Notes: generated by a model not told the origin, from the letters alone. A stretch of DNA of 34,340 bases from Segatella salivae DSM 15606 (GCF_000185845.1 NZ_GL629647.1:2732124-2766463), one strand, 5' to 3'. Shown: positions 15,992 through 26,226, counted from the first letter of the stretch. Numbers and translations are program-made.

Positions 15992-18900
15992 ATGGAAAAA
16001 CAAATCATTCGATGCAGTATGTTCATGCTGCTTTTAAGTTTTGTGCCCACTATTCCTATGTATGCTTTGAAAACAGAAAAAACAGAACAATCCGACAGGA
16101 CGATTGATTTGTATGGCACTGTTTTTGACGATATGGGAGCTATTATCGGGGCATCGGTAAAGGTAGTTGGGAGTAAGACCGCTACCGTGACGGATGTGAA
16201 TGGAGCGTTTCATCTGCGTGTACCTTTAGGTGCAAAGCTTGAAATCTCCAGTGTGGGTTATAAGTCGAAGACCGTAGTTTGCAAGGGTGAAGGAAGGTTG
16301 AAAGTGAAGTTGGAAGAGCAGACCGTAGCGTTAGATGATGTGCAGATTATTGCCTATGGCTCCACACGAAAGGTCACGGTGACAGGTGCTTTGTCTTCAG
16401 TCAATAGTGATGAACTGACGAAATCGCCTGTTGCGAGCATGAGCAACTCGCTGATTGGAAAGGTTTCCGGCTTGTCGGGTATTCAGTCGAGCGGTCAGCC
16501 GGGAGCTGATGGTGCGCAGTTGTTCATCCGGGGTGTCGGTTCGTTGAGCACTTCTTTGTCGCAACCGCTTATCCTTGTTGATGGAGTAGAGCGTCCTTTC
16601 TCACAGATTGACCCGAATGAAGTGGAGGATGTGACGGTGCTGAAAGATGCTTCTGCCACGGCAGTATTCGGTGTTCGAGGTGCTAATGGCGTTATCCTTG
16701 TCACGACAAAACGTGGTACAAAAGATAAGCCTCGCATTAGTTTTTCAACGTCGGTTGGCGTTCAAGTGCCTTCACGTGTGCCTGATTTTGCCAACAGTTA
16801 TGAATGGGCCAGTGAGTTCAATAAGGCGCAAACACACGACGGAGTGGCTGAAGACATGCTTGCTTTCAAGCAAGATGACTTGGAGAAATTCCGTACACAT
16901 AGCAGCCCTTTGACTCATCCTGATGTGGATTGGACGGGCGAAATGATTAGAAAAGCCGCTGTTCAATCGCGTCATAATGTTCATATCTCGGGCGGAACAA
17001 ACCGTGTCAGATACTTTGCTTCATTGGGTGTGTTGACCCAGGAAGGTCTGTTCAAGGTTTATCAGAACCGAAATGACAAGGGTTTCAAGTATAATCGCTA
17101 TAATTATCGCATCAACTTGGATGTTGATTTGACGAGCACTACAACGGCACAGATTAATTTAGGTGGCTATTTGAACAGTCGTCGTGAGCCTAACTATAAC
17201 AATGGTTCGACCAAGTCGAGTGATTTCATCTTCCGTGACCTTTATTCTGCTGTGCCTTTCAGTGGTGCAGGATTGGTTGATGGAAAGCGAATACGCATGA
17301 GTTCGAACCGTTTTGGAGTTGGAAATCTGGAGGATGGTTTGAATATCTATTATGGAAAGGGATACAATACGATGGCCAATAACACGCTTAACTTTGACTT
17401 TACGCTGAAACAGAAGCTTAATTTCCTTACAAAAGGGCTTTCCTTCCACGTGAAGGCAGCTTATAACAGCGGTGTAAGTATCTATAAGCGTCGTGAAGGA
17501 CGTGAGCCTTTGTATGAAGCAATCAATGCTCCTGACGGCTCTGTAGCCTTGAAATTAGTTGAAACTTATCGTAAACTTGACTTCTCGGAGTCGGATGATT
17601 TGAGCAAGAACTGGTATCTTGAAGGTGCGTTCAATTACAAACGCAATTTCGGTCAGCATCATGTTTCGGCCTTGGCAATGTATAACCAAACCATGAAATA
17701 CTATCCCTCAAACAGTTATGCAGATATTCCGCGCAGCTATGTGGGCTTGGTTGGTCGTGCCACTTATGACTATATGACACGCTATCTTTTGGATCTTAGC
17801 GTGGGATACAATGGTTCTGAAAACTTCGCTAAGGGGCGCCGATTTGGAGTTTTCCCCGCAGGTTCAGTGGGTTGGATTGTTTCTGAGGAGAAATTTTTCA
17901 AGCCGTTGCGTCCTGTTGTTGACTATTTGAAGTTCAGAGTCTCTTATGGTAAGGTGGGAAATGACATCACTCGGGACAACTCCCGCTTCCTTTATCTGCC
18001 TGACACCTATAATATCAGTTCTGGAAGTTATAGCTTTGGAACGACAACGAATACAAAGATACTCGGTGCTTCAGAAGGAAAGATTGGCAATCCCAATGTG
18101 ACTTGGGAGACCGCTTTCAAGCAGAATTACGGTATAGACATGAAGCTTTTCAAGAACAACTTATCCATTAACTTTGATTACTTCATTGAACATCGTCGGG
18201 ATATTCTGATTTCTCGTGGTGTCATTCCTGGCTATCTCGCCGTGCAGCTGCCTACAATGAACATGGGAAAGGTGAATAATCATGGTTTTGAAGTAAGCAT
18301 GCGTTGGCAGGATAAAATACGTACTGCCCGATATTATATAGGTGGAAATATTTCCTATGCCAAGAATAAGGTTGTCTTCATGGACGAAATCAAGTATCCT
18401 TATGAGTGGATGCAGCGCACAGGAAAACCTGTAGGCCAGAATTTTGGCTATGTCTTTGATGGCTATTTCACCGAAAAAGAGGTTGCTGAGTATGCACATA
18501 CCAAGGGAACCGAGGGTGGCATTCCTGATCAAGGAAGTGGATATATTCCATTGCCTGGCGATGTGAAGTATAAAGATTTGAATGGAGATCACAAGATAGA
18601 TGAAAAGGATATCCGTGCTATTGGTTCTCCAGCATATCCTCTTTTGACGTATGCTGTGAATATGGGAGTGTCATGGAAGGGCTTCGATCTTAGCATAACG
18701 CTTGCCGGAGCATCGAAGACTTCGCGCTTCTTGAGTGGTCCTTATCGCATACCTTTCGGCGAAATGAACAACTGGAGCCTTATGCGTTACATGATTAAAG
18801 ACGCGTGGACGCCCGAAAAAGGTAATGCTGCAGCAGCTCCCGCCATATCCCTTCGCAACAAGTCTCATAACTATTTGGATTCAGACTTGTGGTTGAGAGA

Positions 18901-19117
18901 TGCTTCTTACATACGTTTGAAGAATATAGAAGTAGGATATTCGTTTGCAAAGAACGTCACACGGGCATTGCATTTGAATAGCTTGCGTCTCGCTGTATCG
19001 GGATATAATCTGCTGACTTTCGACCATTTGAAAGTCTGCGACCCTGAAGCTAATCCAGATGGAAGGGCATATCCTCTGATTAAAGTTATTGAAGTAGGAT
19101 TGAAAGTAGGTTTTTAA
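15992..19117 (+). CDS. SusC/RagA-like TonB-dependent outer-membrane transporter (first pair)
   Basis: This 1041-residue outer-membrane barrel imports large ligands with energy from TonB-ExbBD. It has a signal peptide (about 1-25), a carboxypeptidase-regulatory-like domain at about 38-110 (LYGTVFDDMGAIIGASVKV), a TonB-box-like LDDVQIIAYGS segment (114-124) and a plug domain at about 135-242 (IRGVGSLS, LILVDGVERP, VLKDASATAVFGVRGANG). The barrel follows, with a calcium-binding-like loop DLNGDHKIDEKD and a C-terminal Phe. It is paired with a SusD-like lipoprotein 3 bp downstream. The substrate (glycan or peptide) cannot be told from sequence alone. The barrel is complete, with no frameshift. Confidence 0.95.
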   Translation: MEKQIIRCSMFMLLLSFVPTIPMYALKTEKTEQSDRTIDLYGTVFDDMGAIIGASVKVVGSKTATVTDVNGAFHLRVPLGAKLEISSVGYKSKTVVCKGEGRLKVKLEEQTVALDDVQIIAYGSTRKVTVTGALSSVNSDELTKSPVASMSNSLIGKVSGLSGIQSSGQPGADGAQLFIRGVGSLSTSLSQPLILVDGVERPFSQIDPNEVEDVTVLKDASATAVFGVRGANGVILVTTKRGTKDKPRISFSTSVGVQVPSRVPDFANSYEWASEFNKAQTHDGVAEDMLAFKQDDLEKFRTHSSPLTHPDVDWTGEMIRKAAVQSRHNVHISGGTNRVRYFASLGVLTQEGLFKVYQNRNDKGFKYNRYNYRINLDVDLTSTTTAQINLGGYLNSRREPNYNNGSTKSSDFIFRDLYSAVPFSGAGLVDGKRIRMSSNRFGVGNLEDGLNIYYGKGYNTMANNTLNFDFTLKQKLNFLTKGLSFHVKAAYNSGVSIYKRREGREPLYEAINAPDGSVALKLVETYRKLDFSESDDLSKNWYLEGAFNYKRNFGQHHVSALAMYNQTMKYYPSNSYADIPRSYVGLVGRATYDYMTRYLLDLSVGYNGSENFAKGRRFGVFPAGSVGWIVSEEKFFKPLRPVVDYLKFRVSYGKVGNDITRDNSRFLYLPDTYNISSGSYSFGTTTNTKILGASEGKIGNPNVTWETAFKQNYGIDMKLFKNNLSINFDYFIEHRRDILISRGVIPGYLAVQLPTMNMGKVNNHGFEVSMRWQDKIRTARYYIGGNISYAKNKVVFMDEIKYPYEWMQRTGKPVGQNFGYVFDGYFTEKEVAEYAHTKGTEGGIPDQGSGYIPLPGDVKYKDLNGDHKIDEKDIRAIGSPAYPLLTYAVNMGVSWKGFDLSITLAGASKTSRFLSGPYRIPFGEMNNWSLMRYMIKDAWTPEKGNAAAAPAISLRNKSHNYLDSDLWLRDASYIRLKNIEVGYSFAKNVTRALHLNSLRLAVSGYNLLTFDHLKVCDPEANPDGRAYPLIKVIEVGLKVGF

Positions 19118-19120
19118 GCG

Positions 19121-20968
19121 ATGAAGAATATGGAAAAAATGAATAAGATATGGAGCCTCTTTGCAGGTCTGATGCTGACAATGAGCATTATATCGTGCGA
19201 GGATCTGGCATTCGGTGAACGTTTTTTGCAGAAGCCCCCCAGTACAGATGTCACCATAGATACTATATTTGGGAAGGCTGAATATGCCAGACGAGTGCTT
19301 TGGCGCAGTTATCAGTATCTGCCATATGGTATGGAAACCAATGGATTTTGGACGCAGATGTGTATGAGTACCATTGAAGGACTTACTGATTTGAATTATG
19401 ATAATATCGGATATTCGGCACTTTCGAATACGTATTACCCTGGATTGTACAATGCTTCGATAGAGGATAATACGCGAATCAATGCACATCGTACGAAAAT
19501 GCAGTTCTCTCAATCGGGCATTTGGACAGGTGTGCGCCATGCTTGGCTGTTCTATGAGAACGTAGATAAGGTTCCTGATATGGATGAACAGGAGAAGTTG
19601 CGACTTAAAGCAGAAGCAAAGATGATGGTAGCTGTGTTCTATACTCACATGCTTCGGCATTATGGATCTCTTCCAATCATTGATCATGCTATCTCTGCTG
19701 AAGATGCAAGCTTTCCAGCTCGGGCCACTTTGCAGCAAACAGTGGATTTCATTGTGAAGCTGATGAACGATGCTATTGCCTGCAAAGAGTTCCCTTGGAG
19801 TGTTCCTGAAAGTGAAATGGAGAACTGGGATGGACGAATGACGAAGGCTGGTGCTATGGCATTAAAGACTCGTGTCTTGCTTTTCGTTGCCAGTCCACTG
19901 TTCAATTCCGATGCGCCTTTTGTCAAAGGAGAGGCTTCTGATAAGAAGATGACATGGTGGGGGAACTATGATAAGCAGCGTTGGAAACAAGCTGTTGATG
20001 CCTGCAAAGAGTTTTTTGATGCGCTGAATAAAAATGGATTCTTCAAGTTAGTGCAGGCTGGTGACCCTGGTATTACTACTGAACGCGAAGCCTATACAAG
20101 TGCTTATTTCGATCGTGGAAATACGGAAACGCTGATAGCATGCCGTAGAACATTCCTTTCTACGAAGAATAATGAGCAGTTTGATAAAGCACTTCGCTGG
20201 GGAGCTTATTGCCCAACAAAAGAGTTTTTCGATATGTTTGAGATGAAGGATGGCCGTCCTTTCGATTGGAATGATGCTGAAATGGCAAAAAATCCATTCA
20301 AAGATCGTGATCCACGACTATATGAAAACTTCATTTTGGACGGCGATAAGTATAATGGACGAACAGCAGAGATGACAGATGTCAATCCTAATGATAAGGG
20401 CAACTACCCTAAAGGAAAGGATTGGGAGCAAGGAAGAATGCACAAACTTAGCCTTGCAACAGGTTTGGCATGCCGCAAGTGGGGACTTGATAGAAATACA
20501 GAAGCCTACAACCGACCTGTACAATGGCCTACAATGCGACTTGCAGAAGTCTATTTGAACTATGCAGAAGCTTTGAATGAATACTATGACGGCCCTACAG
20601 CTGAAGCTTACCAAGCTATCAATACCGTTCGTGCACGTGTTGGTATGCCGGCATTAAGTGGTATGACCAAGGAGGAATTCCGCAAAGCAGTGCTGCATGA
20701 ACGTGCGGTTGAATTTGCTTATGAGGAGGTGAGATTCTTTGATTTGATACGTTGGAAGATGTATGATGTCTTTGAAACACCGCTCCATGGTCTCCATGTC
20801 TATAAGCACAAAAAGACTAAGAAATATCTCATTAAGCCTTTTGAGTTGACCAAATACTATCGTGCTTGGTGGAAAACCGGTTGGGAACCACGTATGTGTT
20901 TGAGCGCATTCCCCTCAAAAGAGGTTAACAAAGGCTATGGCTTGGTGCAGAACCCAGGTTGGGAATAA
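19121..20968 (+). CDS. SusD/RagB-like outer-membrane lipoprotein (first pair)
   Basis: This 615-residue surface lipoprotein acts as the substrate-binding lid over its SusC partner. The signal peptide ends in the lipobox SIISC (lipidated Cys26), followed by acidic ED residues that favour export to the surface. SusD family features include AEYARRVLWRSYQYLP near the start, a TPR-like helical region, MALKTRVLLFVASPLFN (about 245-262), NYAEALNEY and AVEFAYEEVRFFDLIRWKM in the C-terminal part, and QNPGWE at the end. The start at 19121 is 3 bp past the susC stop; Met4 and Met7 are alternatives. No carbohydrate-binding residues can be assigned. Confidence 0.94.
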   Translation: MKNMEKMNKIWSLFAGLMLTMSIISCEDLAFGERFLQKPPSTDVTIDTIFGKAEYARRVLWRSYQYLPYGMETNGFWTQMCMSTIEGLTDLNYDNIGYSALSNTYYPGLYNASIEDNTRINAHRTKMQFSQSGIWTGVRHAWLFYENVDKVPDMDEQEKLRLKAEAKMMVAVFYTHMLRHYGSLPIIDHAISAEDASFPARATLQQTVDFIVKLMNDAIACKEFPWSVPESEMENWDGRMTKAGAMALKTRVLLFVASPLFNSDAPFVKGEASDKKMTWWGNYDKQRWKQAVDACKEFFDALNKNGFFKLVQAGDPGITTEREAYTSAYFDRGNTETLIACRRTFLSTKNNEQFDKALRWGAYCPTKEFFDMFEMKDGRPFDWNDAEMAKNPFKDRDPRLYENFILDGDKYNGRTAEMTDVNPNDKGNYPKGKDWEQGRMHKLSLATGLACRKWGLDRNTEAYNRPVQWPTMRLAEVYLNYAEALNEYYDGPTAEAYQAINTVRARVGMPALSGMTKEEFRKAVLHERAVEFAYEEVRFFDLIRWKMYDVFETPLHGLHVYKHKKTKKYLIKPFELTKYYRAWWKTGWEPRMCLSAFPSKEVNKGYGLVQNPGWE

Positions 20969-20988
20969 GTCTATGATGTAATTTAAAC

Positions 20989-23766
20989 ATGGATAAAATG
21001 AACTATAAATTATATTTCGCAGCGCTTCTTTTCTCTCCACTCTGTATGTCAGCTCAGACTGACAGTTTGCTGACAGAGAAGAAACCTCATAGAATAACCT
21101 ATGGTCGTGACATGTCTATCGACCAGAAAGAAGCTACGATTGCGGCGTCTTCAATAACGAGTGAGAAGCTCGCGCATCGTAAGGAAACAAATCCTCGCAA
21201 TGCTCTTTATGGCTTGATTCCAGGCTTGGAGGTATTGCAAAACCAAGGTTCGGCTTGGGAAACTACGGGCCGTCTCTTTGTCAGAGGCAATGGAACGCTC
21301 AGTAAAAAGGCGCCTCTTATTTTGGTTGATGGCTTTGAACGTGAGCTTGGGCAACTTTCAATGGATGAAATTGAATCAATAACTGTGTTGAAAGATGCAG
21401 CTTCAACCGCTCGCTATGGTATGCGTGGAGCTAATGGAGTCATTGCTGTGAAGACGAAACGAGGGATGAATGGTGCGCCGAAAATCAAGTTCTCTTATGA
21501 GCTTAACATGGCAACTCCGTTCCGAAAGCCTAAATTTGTTGACGGACATACCTATGCCATGGCTTTGAATGAGGGTATGCAGAATGACGGACTAACACCT
21601 CGTTACGATGCTTCTGAACTTTCTGCATTCAAAGATGGAAGTCTGCCCGATGCCTATCCTAATGTAGATTGGTGGGGAGAGTCGCTTCGCAACCATAGCT
21701 TTGGCAACAATGTTACATTCTCTGTAACGGGTGGTGGCAAGTTTGTTAGATATTTCACACAGTTGAATTATCTGAATGACAGCGGTATATTGCGACCTGT
21801 TAATGATAACCAAGGCTATTCAACACAGCTCAAATATTCAAAGTTAAACATTCGTACTAACCTTGATATTGAGTTGGGACGCAACACGATGTTGCAGTTG
21901 AATATGTTTGGAACTTTCTCTGAACATAACCGCCCCAATGCTACAATCTCTGATATTTTCACTGCGCTCTATAAGGTACCTTCTGGTGCATTCCCTATAA
22001 AGAATGCTCGTGGGGTATGGGCTGGTACGACAGATATCGAGACCAATCCTGTAGCAATGATATCCGGAACAGGTTATGCACGCGCACAACAAAGAAACTT
22101 CTTTGCCGATTTAAAGTTGACACATCGATTGGATTTTCTCTTGAAAGGCCTTTCGGTTGGTTTGCAATTGGGCTTAGACAACAATGCTTCTTATTGGGAT
22201 GGAAATGCTCGGAAATATGGCTATGAGCAGTCTACATATGATTGGGTAAGCAGAAGTTACACCTATAAGAACCTGAGAAATGAAACAGCATTGAGTGCCA
22301 GTCACTCTGTCGGTGCATCGAATAATCATTTCAATTTCAATGCATTTGCCAACTTCCAGCGCGATTGGGGCTTGCATTCTTTGGCTGCAACAGCACAATA
22401 TCGCATGGATAAGGTGATTGCCAAGGGACAAAACACATCGTATGCTTTCATTGATATTGTCAGCCAGTTGCACTATGCTTACAAGCATCGTTACCTCTTT
22501 GATTTGTCTTTGTCAGAGTCGGCTTCAAGCATCTTGGACCCAAACAACCGTTGGGGAGTCTTCCCTGCTGCGGGTCTTGGCTGGATTGTGTCAGAGGAAT
22601 CGTTTGCCAAATGTGATTGGTTAGACTTCTTGAAACTGCGTGCCAGCTATGGTATTTCAGGCGGTGCAGACTATGATAACGACCTCTTTGTCGATATGTA
22701 TGGCAATGGTGGTAGTTTCTTCTTTGGTAAAAACCCTCTCAAACATAATGGTTTGCGTTTGACTCAACTGGGTATTCCCTATCTTACTTATGAGAAATCT
22801 CACAAGTTTAATATTGGTTTTGACTTCCGTGCTTTTAAGCATTTGGATATAACGGTTGATTTCTTCCACGAGCATCGCACAGATATTCTTGTGGGTGCTA
22901 ATGGAAAAGTTTCTTCATTGTTTGGTCTTCCTGTGCCCAAAGAGAACTCTGGTGTTGTGGATAATCGCGGTATCGAAACCTCAATTCGTTGGGATAAATC
23001 GCTCAAAGACTTCCATTATGCATTGGGAAGCACCTTCTCTTTTATTCGCAATAAAATCGTAAACCAGAACGAGGAATATCGTCCTTATGGCTATTTGCAG
23101 CGTACAGGCAAACGCATCGGGCAGTATTTCGGCTATGTTGTAGAAGGAATTTATCAGAATCAGAATGAGATTGACCAGCGTAATGTCAAGCAGACCTTGT
23201 CACAAGTGAAGCCAGGTGACCTTAAATATAAGGACCTCAACAATGATGGCATTATCGATTCGTATGATCAGAAAGCTTTAGGCTACAGTGCATTCCCTGA
23301 AATTTACTATTCTTTCGATTTGAATGTAGACTATAAGGGCTGGGGACTTTACGCCATGTTCCAAGGCATTGGCAATGTCAGCGTAATGGCTAACACGCCC
23401 AGTGTCTATCATCCGTTGTTTGGAAATCGCACGATTTCAAAGGAATACTACGACAACCGTTGGACTCCGGAAACCCCGAATGCGCGCTATCCACGTTTGA
23501 CTTCTGTCGGCTCGGTTAACAACTATGCGAATAATTCGCTCTGGATTAAGAATGGAGCCTACTTTAAGTTGCGCACATTGGAATTGTATTATCATTTCAA
23601 GAAGCATCAGTTAAAGTCATTGAAATACGTGAATGCTGCCAAAGTCTATGTTCGCGCATACGATCTTTTCAGCCTTGATCATATCAAGGTAATGGATCCG
23701 GAGAATATGGGAACAGGCCACCCAAGCATGACACGCTATGCAATTGGCTTCGATTTGAGATTCTAA
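20989..23766 (+). CDS. SusC-like TonB-dependent transporter lacking the N-terminal regulatory-like domain (second pair)
   Basis: This 925-residue SusC homologue has a signal peptide (about 1-22, CMSAQ) followed almost at once by a TonB-box-like RITYGRD (35-41) and the plug at about 50-160 (FVRGNGTLS, LILVDGFERE, VLKDAASTARYGMRGANG). The carboxypeptidase-regulatory-like domain seen in the first SusC is absent, which accounts for most of the size difference. The barrel includes a calcium-loop-like DLNNDGIIDSYD and ends in an aromatic Phe. It lies 20 bp after the first susD and 11 bp before the second. The sequence diverges strongly from the first SusC, so recent tandem duplication is unlikely. 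Confidence 0.93.
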   Translation: MDKMNYKLYFAALLFSPLCMSAQTDSLLTEKKPHRITYGRDMSIDQKEATIAASSITSEKLAHRKETNPRNALYGLIPGLEVLQNQGSAWETTGRLFVRGNGTLSKKAPLILVDGFERELGQLSMDEIESITVLKDAASTARYGMRGANGVIAVKTKRGMNGAPKIKFSYELNMATPFRKPKFVDGHTYAMALNEGMQNDGLTPRYDASELSAFKDGSLPDAYPNVDWWGESLRNHSFGNNVTFSVTGGGKFVRYFTQLNYLNDSGILRPVNDNQGYSTQLKYSKLNIRTNLDIELGRNTMLQLNMFGTFSEHNRPNATISDIFTALYKVPSGAFPIKNARGVWAGTTDIETNPVAMISGTGYARAQQRNFFADLKLTHRLDFLLKGLSVGLQLGLDNNASYWDGNARKYGYEQSTYDWVSRSYTYKNLRNETALSASHSVGASNNHFNFNAFANFQRDWGLHSLAATAQYRMDKVIAKGQNTSYAFIDIVSQLHYAYKHRYLFDLSLSESASSILDPNNRWGVFPAAGLGWIVSEESFAKCDWLDFLKLRASYGISGGADYDNDLFVDMYGNGGSFFFGKNPLKHNGLRLTQLGIPYLTYEKSHKFNIGFDFRAFKHLDITVDFFHEHRTDILVGANGKVSSLFGLPVPKENSGVVDNRGIETSIRWDKSLKDFHYALGSTFSFIRNKIVNQNEEYRPYGYLQRTGKRIGQYFGYVVEGIYQNQNEIDQRNVKQTLSQVKPGDLKYKDLNNDGIIDSYDQKALGYSAFPEIYYSFDLNVDYKGWGLYAMFQGIGNVSVMANTPSVYHPLFGNRTISKEYYDNRWTPETPNARYPRLTSVGSVNNYANNSLWIKNGAYFKLRTLELYYHFKKHQLKSLKYVNAAKVYVRAYDLFSLDHIKVMDPENMGTGHPSMTRYAIGFDLRF

Positions 23767-23777
23767 AATATTCGGTT

Positions 23778-25463
23778 ATGAAACATATTAAAATCACAAC
23801 ACTGCTTGTCGTTACAGTCAGTATGTTTGCCAGCTGTGACTTTCTGAATACTTCGGAGTCAACTTATTACGACCGTAGCGAACTATTATACGACCCTTCA
23901 AAGGTTACACAGTTGTGTACCGAGGTCTATAGTTACTTGCCCAACGGATTGGAAGGCATTGGTGGTGCCATGCATGATGCTGCTACCGACGATGCCATTC
24001 ATATCAACAACACGGCTGCTATCCAGCGTTTTGTCAATGGAAGTTGGTCGCCCAATTATGTCGTTGATGATGTTTTTGCCCATTACTACAAGGCAATTCA
24101 TGATGCAAACTTCTATTTGGAGAACTGCCTGGGCCTCACATTTGAGGATTGGAAATATACAGATGGCTTCCAAGACACTTATACAAGCTATCTCAACTAC
24201 CAGTATGAAGTGAGATGCCTGCGTGCTTTCTACTACTTCGAATTGGTCAGACGCTATGGCAATATCCCATTGCTAACAAAGACAATCACCAAGGAAGAGG
24301 CACAAAAGGCAGCGCCTGTTTCGGCAGAAAATGTGCTTCGTTTCGTCATTGATGAATGTACCGATGTGGCTCAACATCTTCCTGCAAAGACAACGACACT
24401 CCCCGGAGGAGCTGCCAACATGCAGCGTGTCAGCAAGGGAGTAGCCCTGGCATTGAAATCAAGAGCAACGCTCTACCTTGCCAGTCCGCTATTCAACACT
24501 TCGGGAGATGTTGCAAAATGGGAGGCTGCTGCCACTGCAGCGTTTGACGTTATCCGTCAGGCTTCAGCCTTTGGTTATGCTCTTGACAATGATTATAAGA
24601 ATCTTTTCGGTGCAACCAACAATCAAAGTTCCGAGGTTATCCTTTGTTGTCCTGAGGGAAAGACCACGCATTTTGAATCTGCCAACTATCCCATTGGCGT
24701 TGAAAAAGGTTCAGGTTACACCTGTCCGACAGAGAATCTGGTCAGCGCTTACGAGATGTCAGACGGAAGTTCGTTTGATTGGAACAATCCAGCACAGGCT
24801 ACTAATCCTTATAAGAACCGCGACCCACGTCTTGAAATGACTGTAGTGTTCAACGGAATGCAATGGCCTGCCAAGATTCCAGTGGAGACTTATCATGGCG
24901 GACGTAACGGACAACCACTTCTCAATGCTACAACAACAGGTTATTATCTGAAGAAATATCTCAATAACAAGGTGATATTTGAGGCTGGAAAGAACACCAA
25001 CAGCTTCGATCATAACTGGATATTGTTCAGATATGCCGAGATTTTGCTGAACTATGCTGAAGCAATGGCCGAGGCCTATGGCCCAGACCAGGTGGTAAGT
25101 CCGTTCACAATGAGTGCACGCGAGGCCGTAAACCTTGTCCGTTCCCGCAAGAATGTGAAGATGCCTGATTTTCCAACAGGAATGTCAAAGGCTGATTTTC
25201 TTGCTCGTTTGCGCAATGAACGACGCGTGGAACTGGCTTTTGAGGGACATCGTTTCTGGGATTTGCGTCGCTGGAAAGCCCTTGGTGACATGAAGGATAT
25301 CTATAAAGTGAATATCGAAAGGCGGGCTGATGGCACGCTGACTTTCGCAAAAGAAAAGCTCTGCACGTATGAGATAACCGACAAGATGTATTTCTATCCC
25401 ATCTCGAATGCAGAACGCTATAAGAACACTAACTTGAAACAAAATCCCGGTTGGGGTGAGTAA
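23778..25463 (+). CDS. SusD/RagB-like outer-membrane lipoprotein (second pair)
   Basis: This 561-residue SusD-family lipoprotein has the lipobox MFASC (Cys20) followed by DFLNTSES. Family motifs include LRAFYYFELVRRYGNIPLLTK (about 150-170), VALALKSRATLYLASPLFN, ILLNYAEAMAEAYG, and NERRVELAFEGHRFWDLRRWK in the C-terminal quarter, ending with QNPGWGE. It is the lid partner of the upstream SusC-like protein. It is the last gene of the four-gene locus; no glycoside hydrolase, lyase, peptidase or sulfatase follows. Confidence 0.94.
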   Translation: MKHIKITTLLVVTVSMFASCDFLNTSESTYYDRSELLYDPSKVTQLCTEVYSYLPNGLEGIGGAMHDAATDDAIHINNTAAIQRFVNGSWSPNYVVDDVFAHYYKAIHDANFYLENCLGLTFEDWKYTDGFQDTYTSYLNYQYEVRCLRAFYYFELVRRYGNIPLLTKTITKEEAQKAAPVSAENVLRFVIDECTDVAQHLPAKTTTLPGGAANMQRVSKGVALALKSRATLYLASPLFNTSGDVAKWEAAATAAFDVIRQASAFGYALDNDYKNLFGATNNQSSEVILCCPEGKTTHFESANYPIGVEKGSGYTCPTENLVSAYEMSDGSSFDWNNPAQATNPYKNRDPRLEMTVVFNGMQWPAKIPVETYHGGRNGQPLLNATTTGYYLKKYLNNKVIFEAGKNTNSFDHNWILFRYAEILLNYAEAMAEAYGPDQVVSPFTMSAREAVNLVRSRKNVKMPDFPTGMSKADFLARLRNERRVELAFEGHRFWDLRRWKALGDMKDIYKVNIERRADGTLTFAKEKLCTYEITDKMYFYPISNAERYKNTNLKQNPGWGE

Positions 25464-25521
25464 GCGGAGTAATCTTTCTCTTGCTGTTTGCGTTAGTGTC
25501 ATCAATTGACTTTACAAGTAT

Positions 25522-25584
25522 CTCTAAATTCTTTATCTTTGTTTCGGGGGCGAGCAACTATTTGCTTTCCCCTCTTTTGTTTTC
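25522..25584 (+). ncRNA. Promoter-plus-hairpin element, copy 2
   Basis: It is homologous to 15261-15315: CTC-(T)-AAATTC, then TTATCTTTG, a TCGGGG start, ATTTGCTTTCCCC and a T-rich tail in the same order. The -7 box TATCTTTG is at 25534-25541. The hairpin comprises GGGG with CCCC (25569-25572) and an inner 6-bp helix GAGCAA (25552-25557) with TTGCTT (25562-25567). The inner helix differs from copy 1 yet still pairs, which suggests the structure is kept. The hairpin begins 82 nt past the second susD stop codon, so a terminator role alone is possible. Confidence 0.5.
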
Positions 25585-25816
25585 TGTTGCAAACAACGAT
25601 GCCGAATAAACTAAGATTGCATGCGATTTCACAGTTGCGTTCCTTTTGTTAAAGTCAATCATGAATGTTTACAAATGCTTTCAAATCGTTCGCGTATTTG
25701 AAACGCGTTTGCTCCTCGCTCTGAATATGCGCCGTATTCTATCATTTTGTAATTTGTTGACTATCAATAGATTATGAAGTTTGATGCAAAATGTAGGGCA
25801 AAATCGCATTGCCAGG

Positions 25817-25843
25817 CATTGCAATTTGTATCAAATTGCAATG
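25817..25843. repeat. 27-bp perfect inverted repeat
   Basis: CATTGCAATTTG (25817-25828), a 3-bp centre TAT, and CAAATTGCAATG (25832-25843) form perfect 12-bp arms. It lies in noncoding DNA 444 bp before lctP, with no T-run after it. It could be an operator for a dimeric regulator. Confidence 0.7.
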
Positions 25844-26226
25844 TAATTTCTATCAGATGAGCTTCTCATTTCATTCAAATGGCATTGTAATCTCCGTCAT
25901 GTTGCGCGCTAAAGTGACTGGAATTACCACGCAAGAAGAAAGAAGTGAGGATACCGAAGCCGTGAAATGGGTTCGCATTCGCACAAAAAGCATATTCTGA
26001 TTTCTATTTGATGAACGCTCGAAGTGTTAAAAACCATGTGGTAATGTTTACAAAATCGAGAGATTTCAGAGGTCTTCTTTGAGGCGCATTTGTGGCAAGC
26101 AGATAGTCAATACAGAGGTTGTAGCCCGTCATTGTAACTGCTGGTCTGCAATCTTCTCTTGCAGATAAATACCGACTTTGCAACAAACTTTAACGCTGTT
26201 GCAGGACTAATTTGCAGAGAAAAAGC

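Noticed and set aside
15992..25463. Recent duplication of one SusCD pair into two
   Set aside because: The two SusC and the two SusD proteins differ widely in length, domain content and sequence, so they are old paralogues or separate acquisitions.
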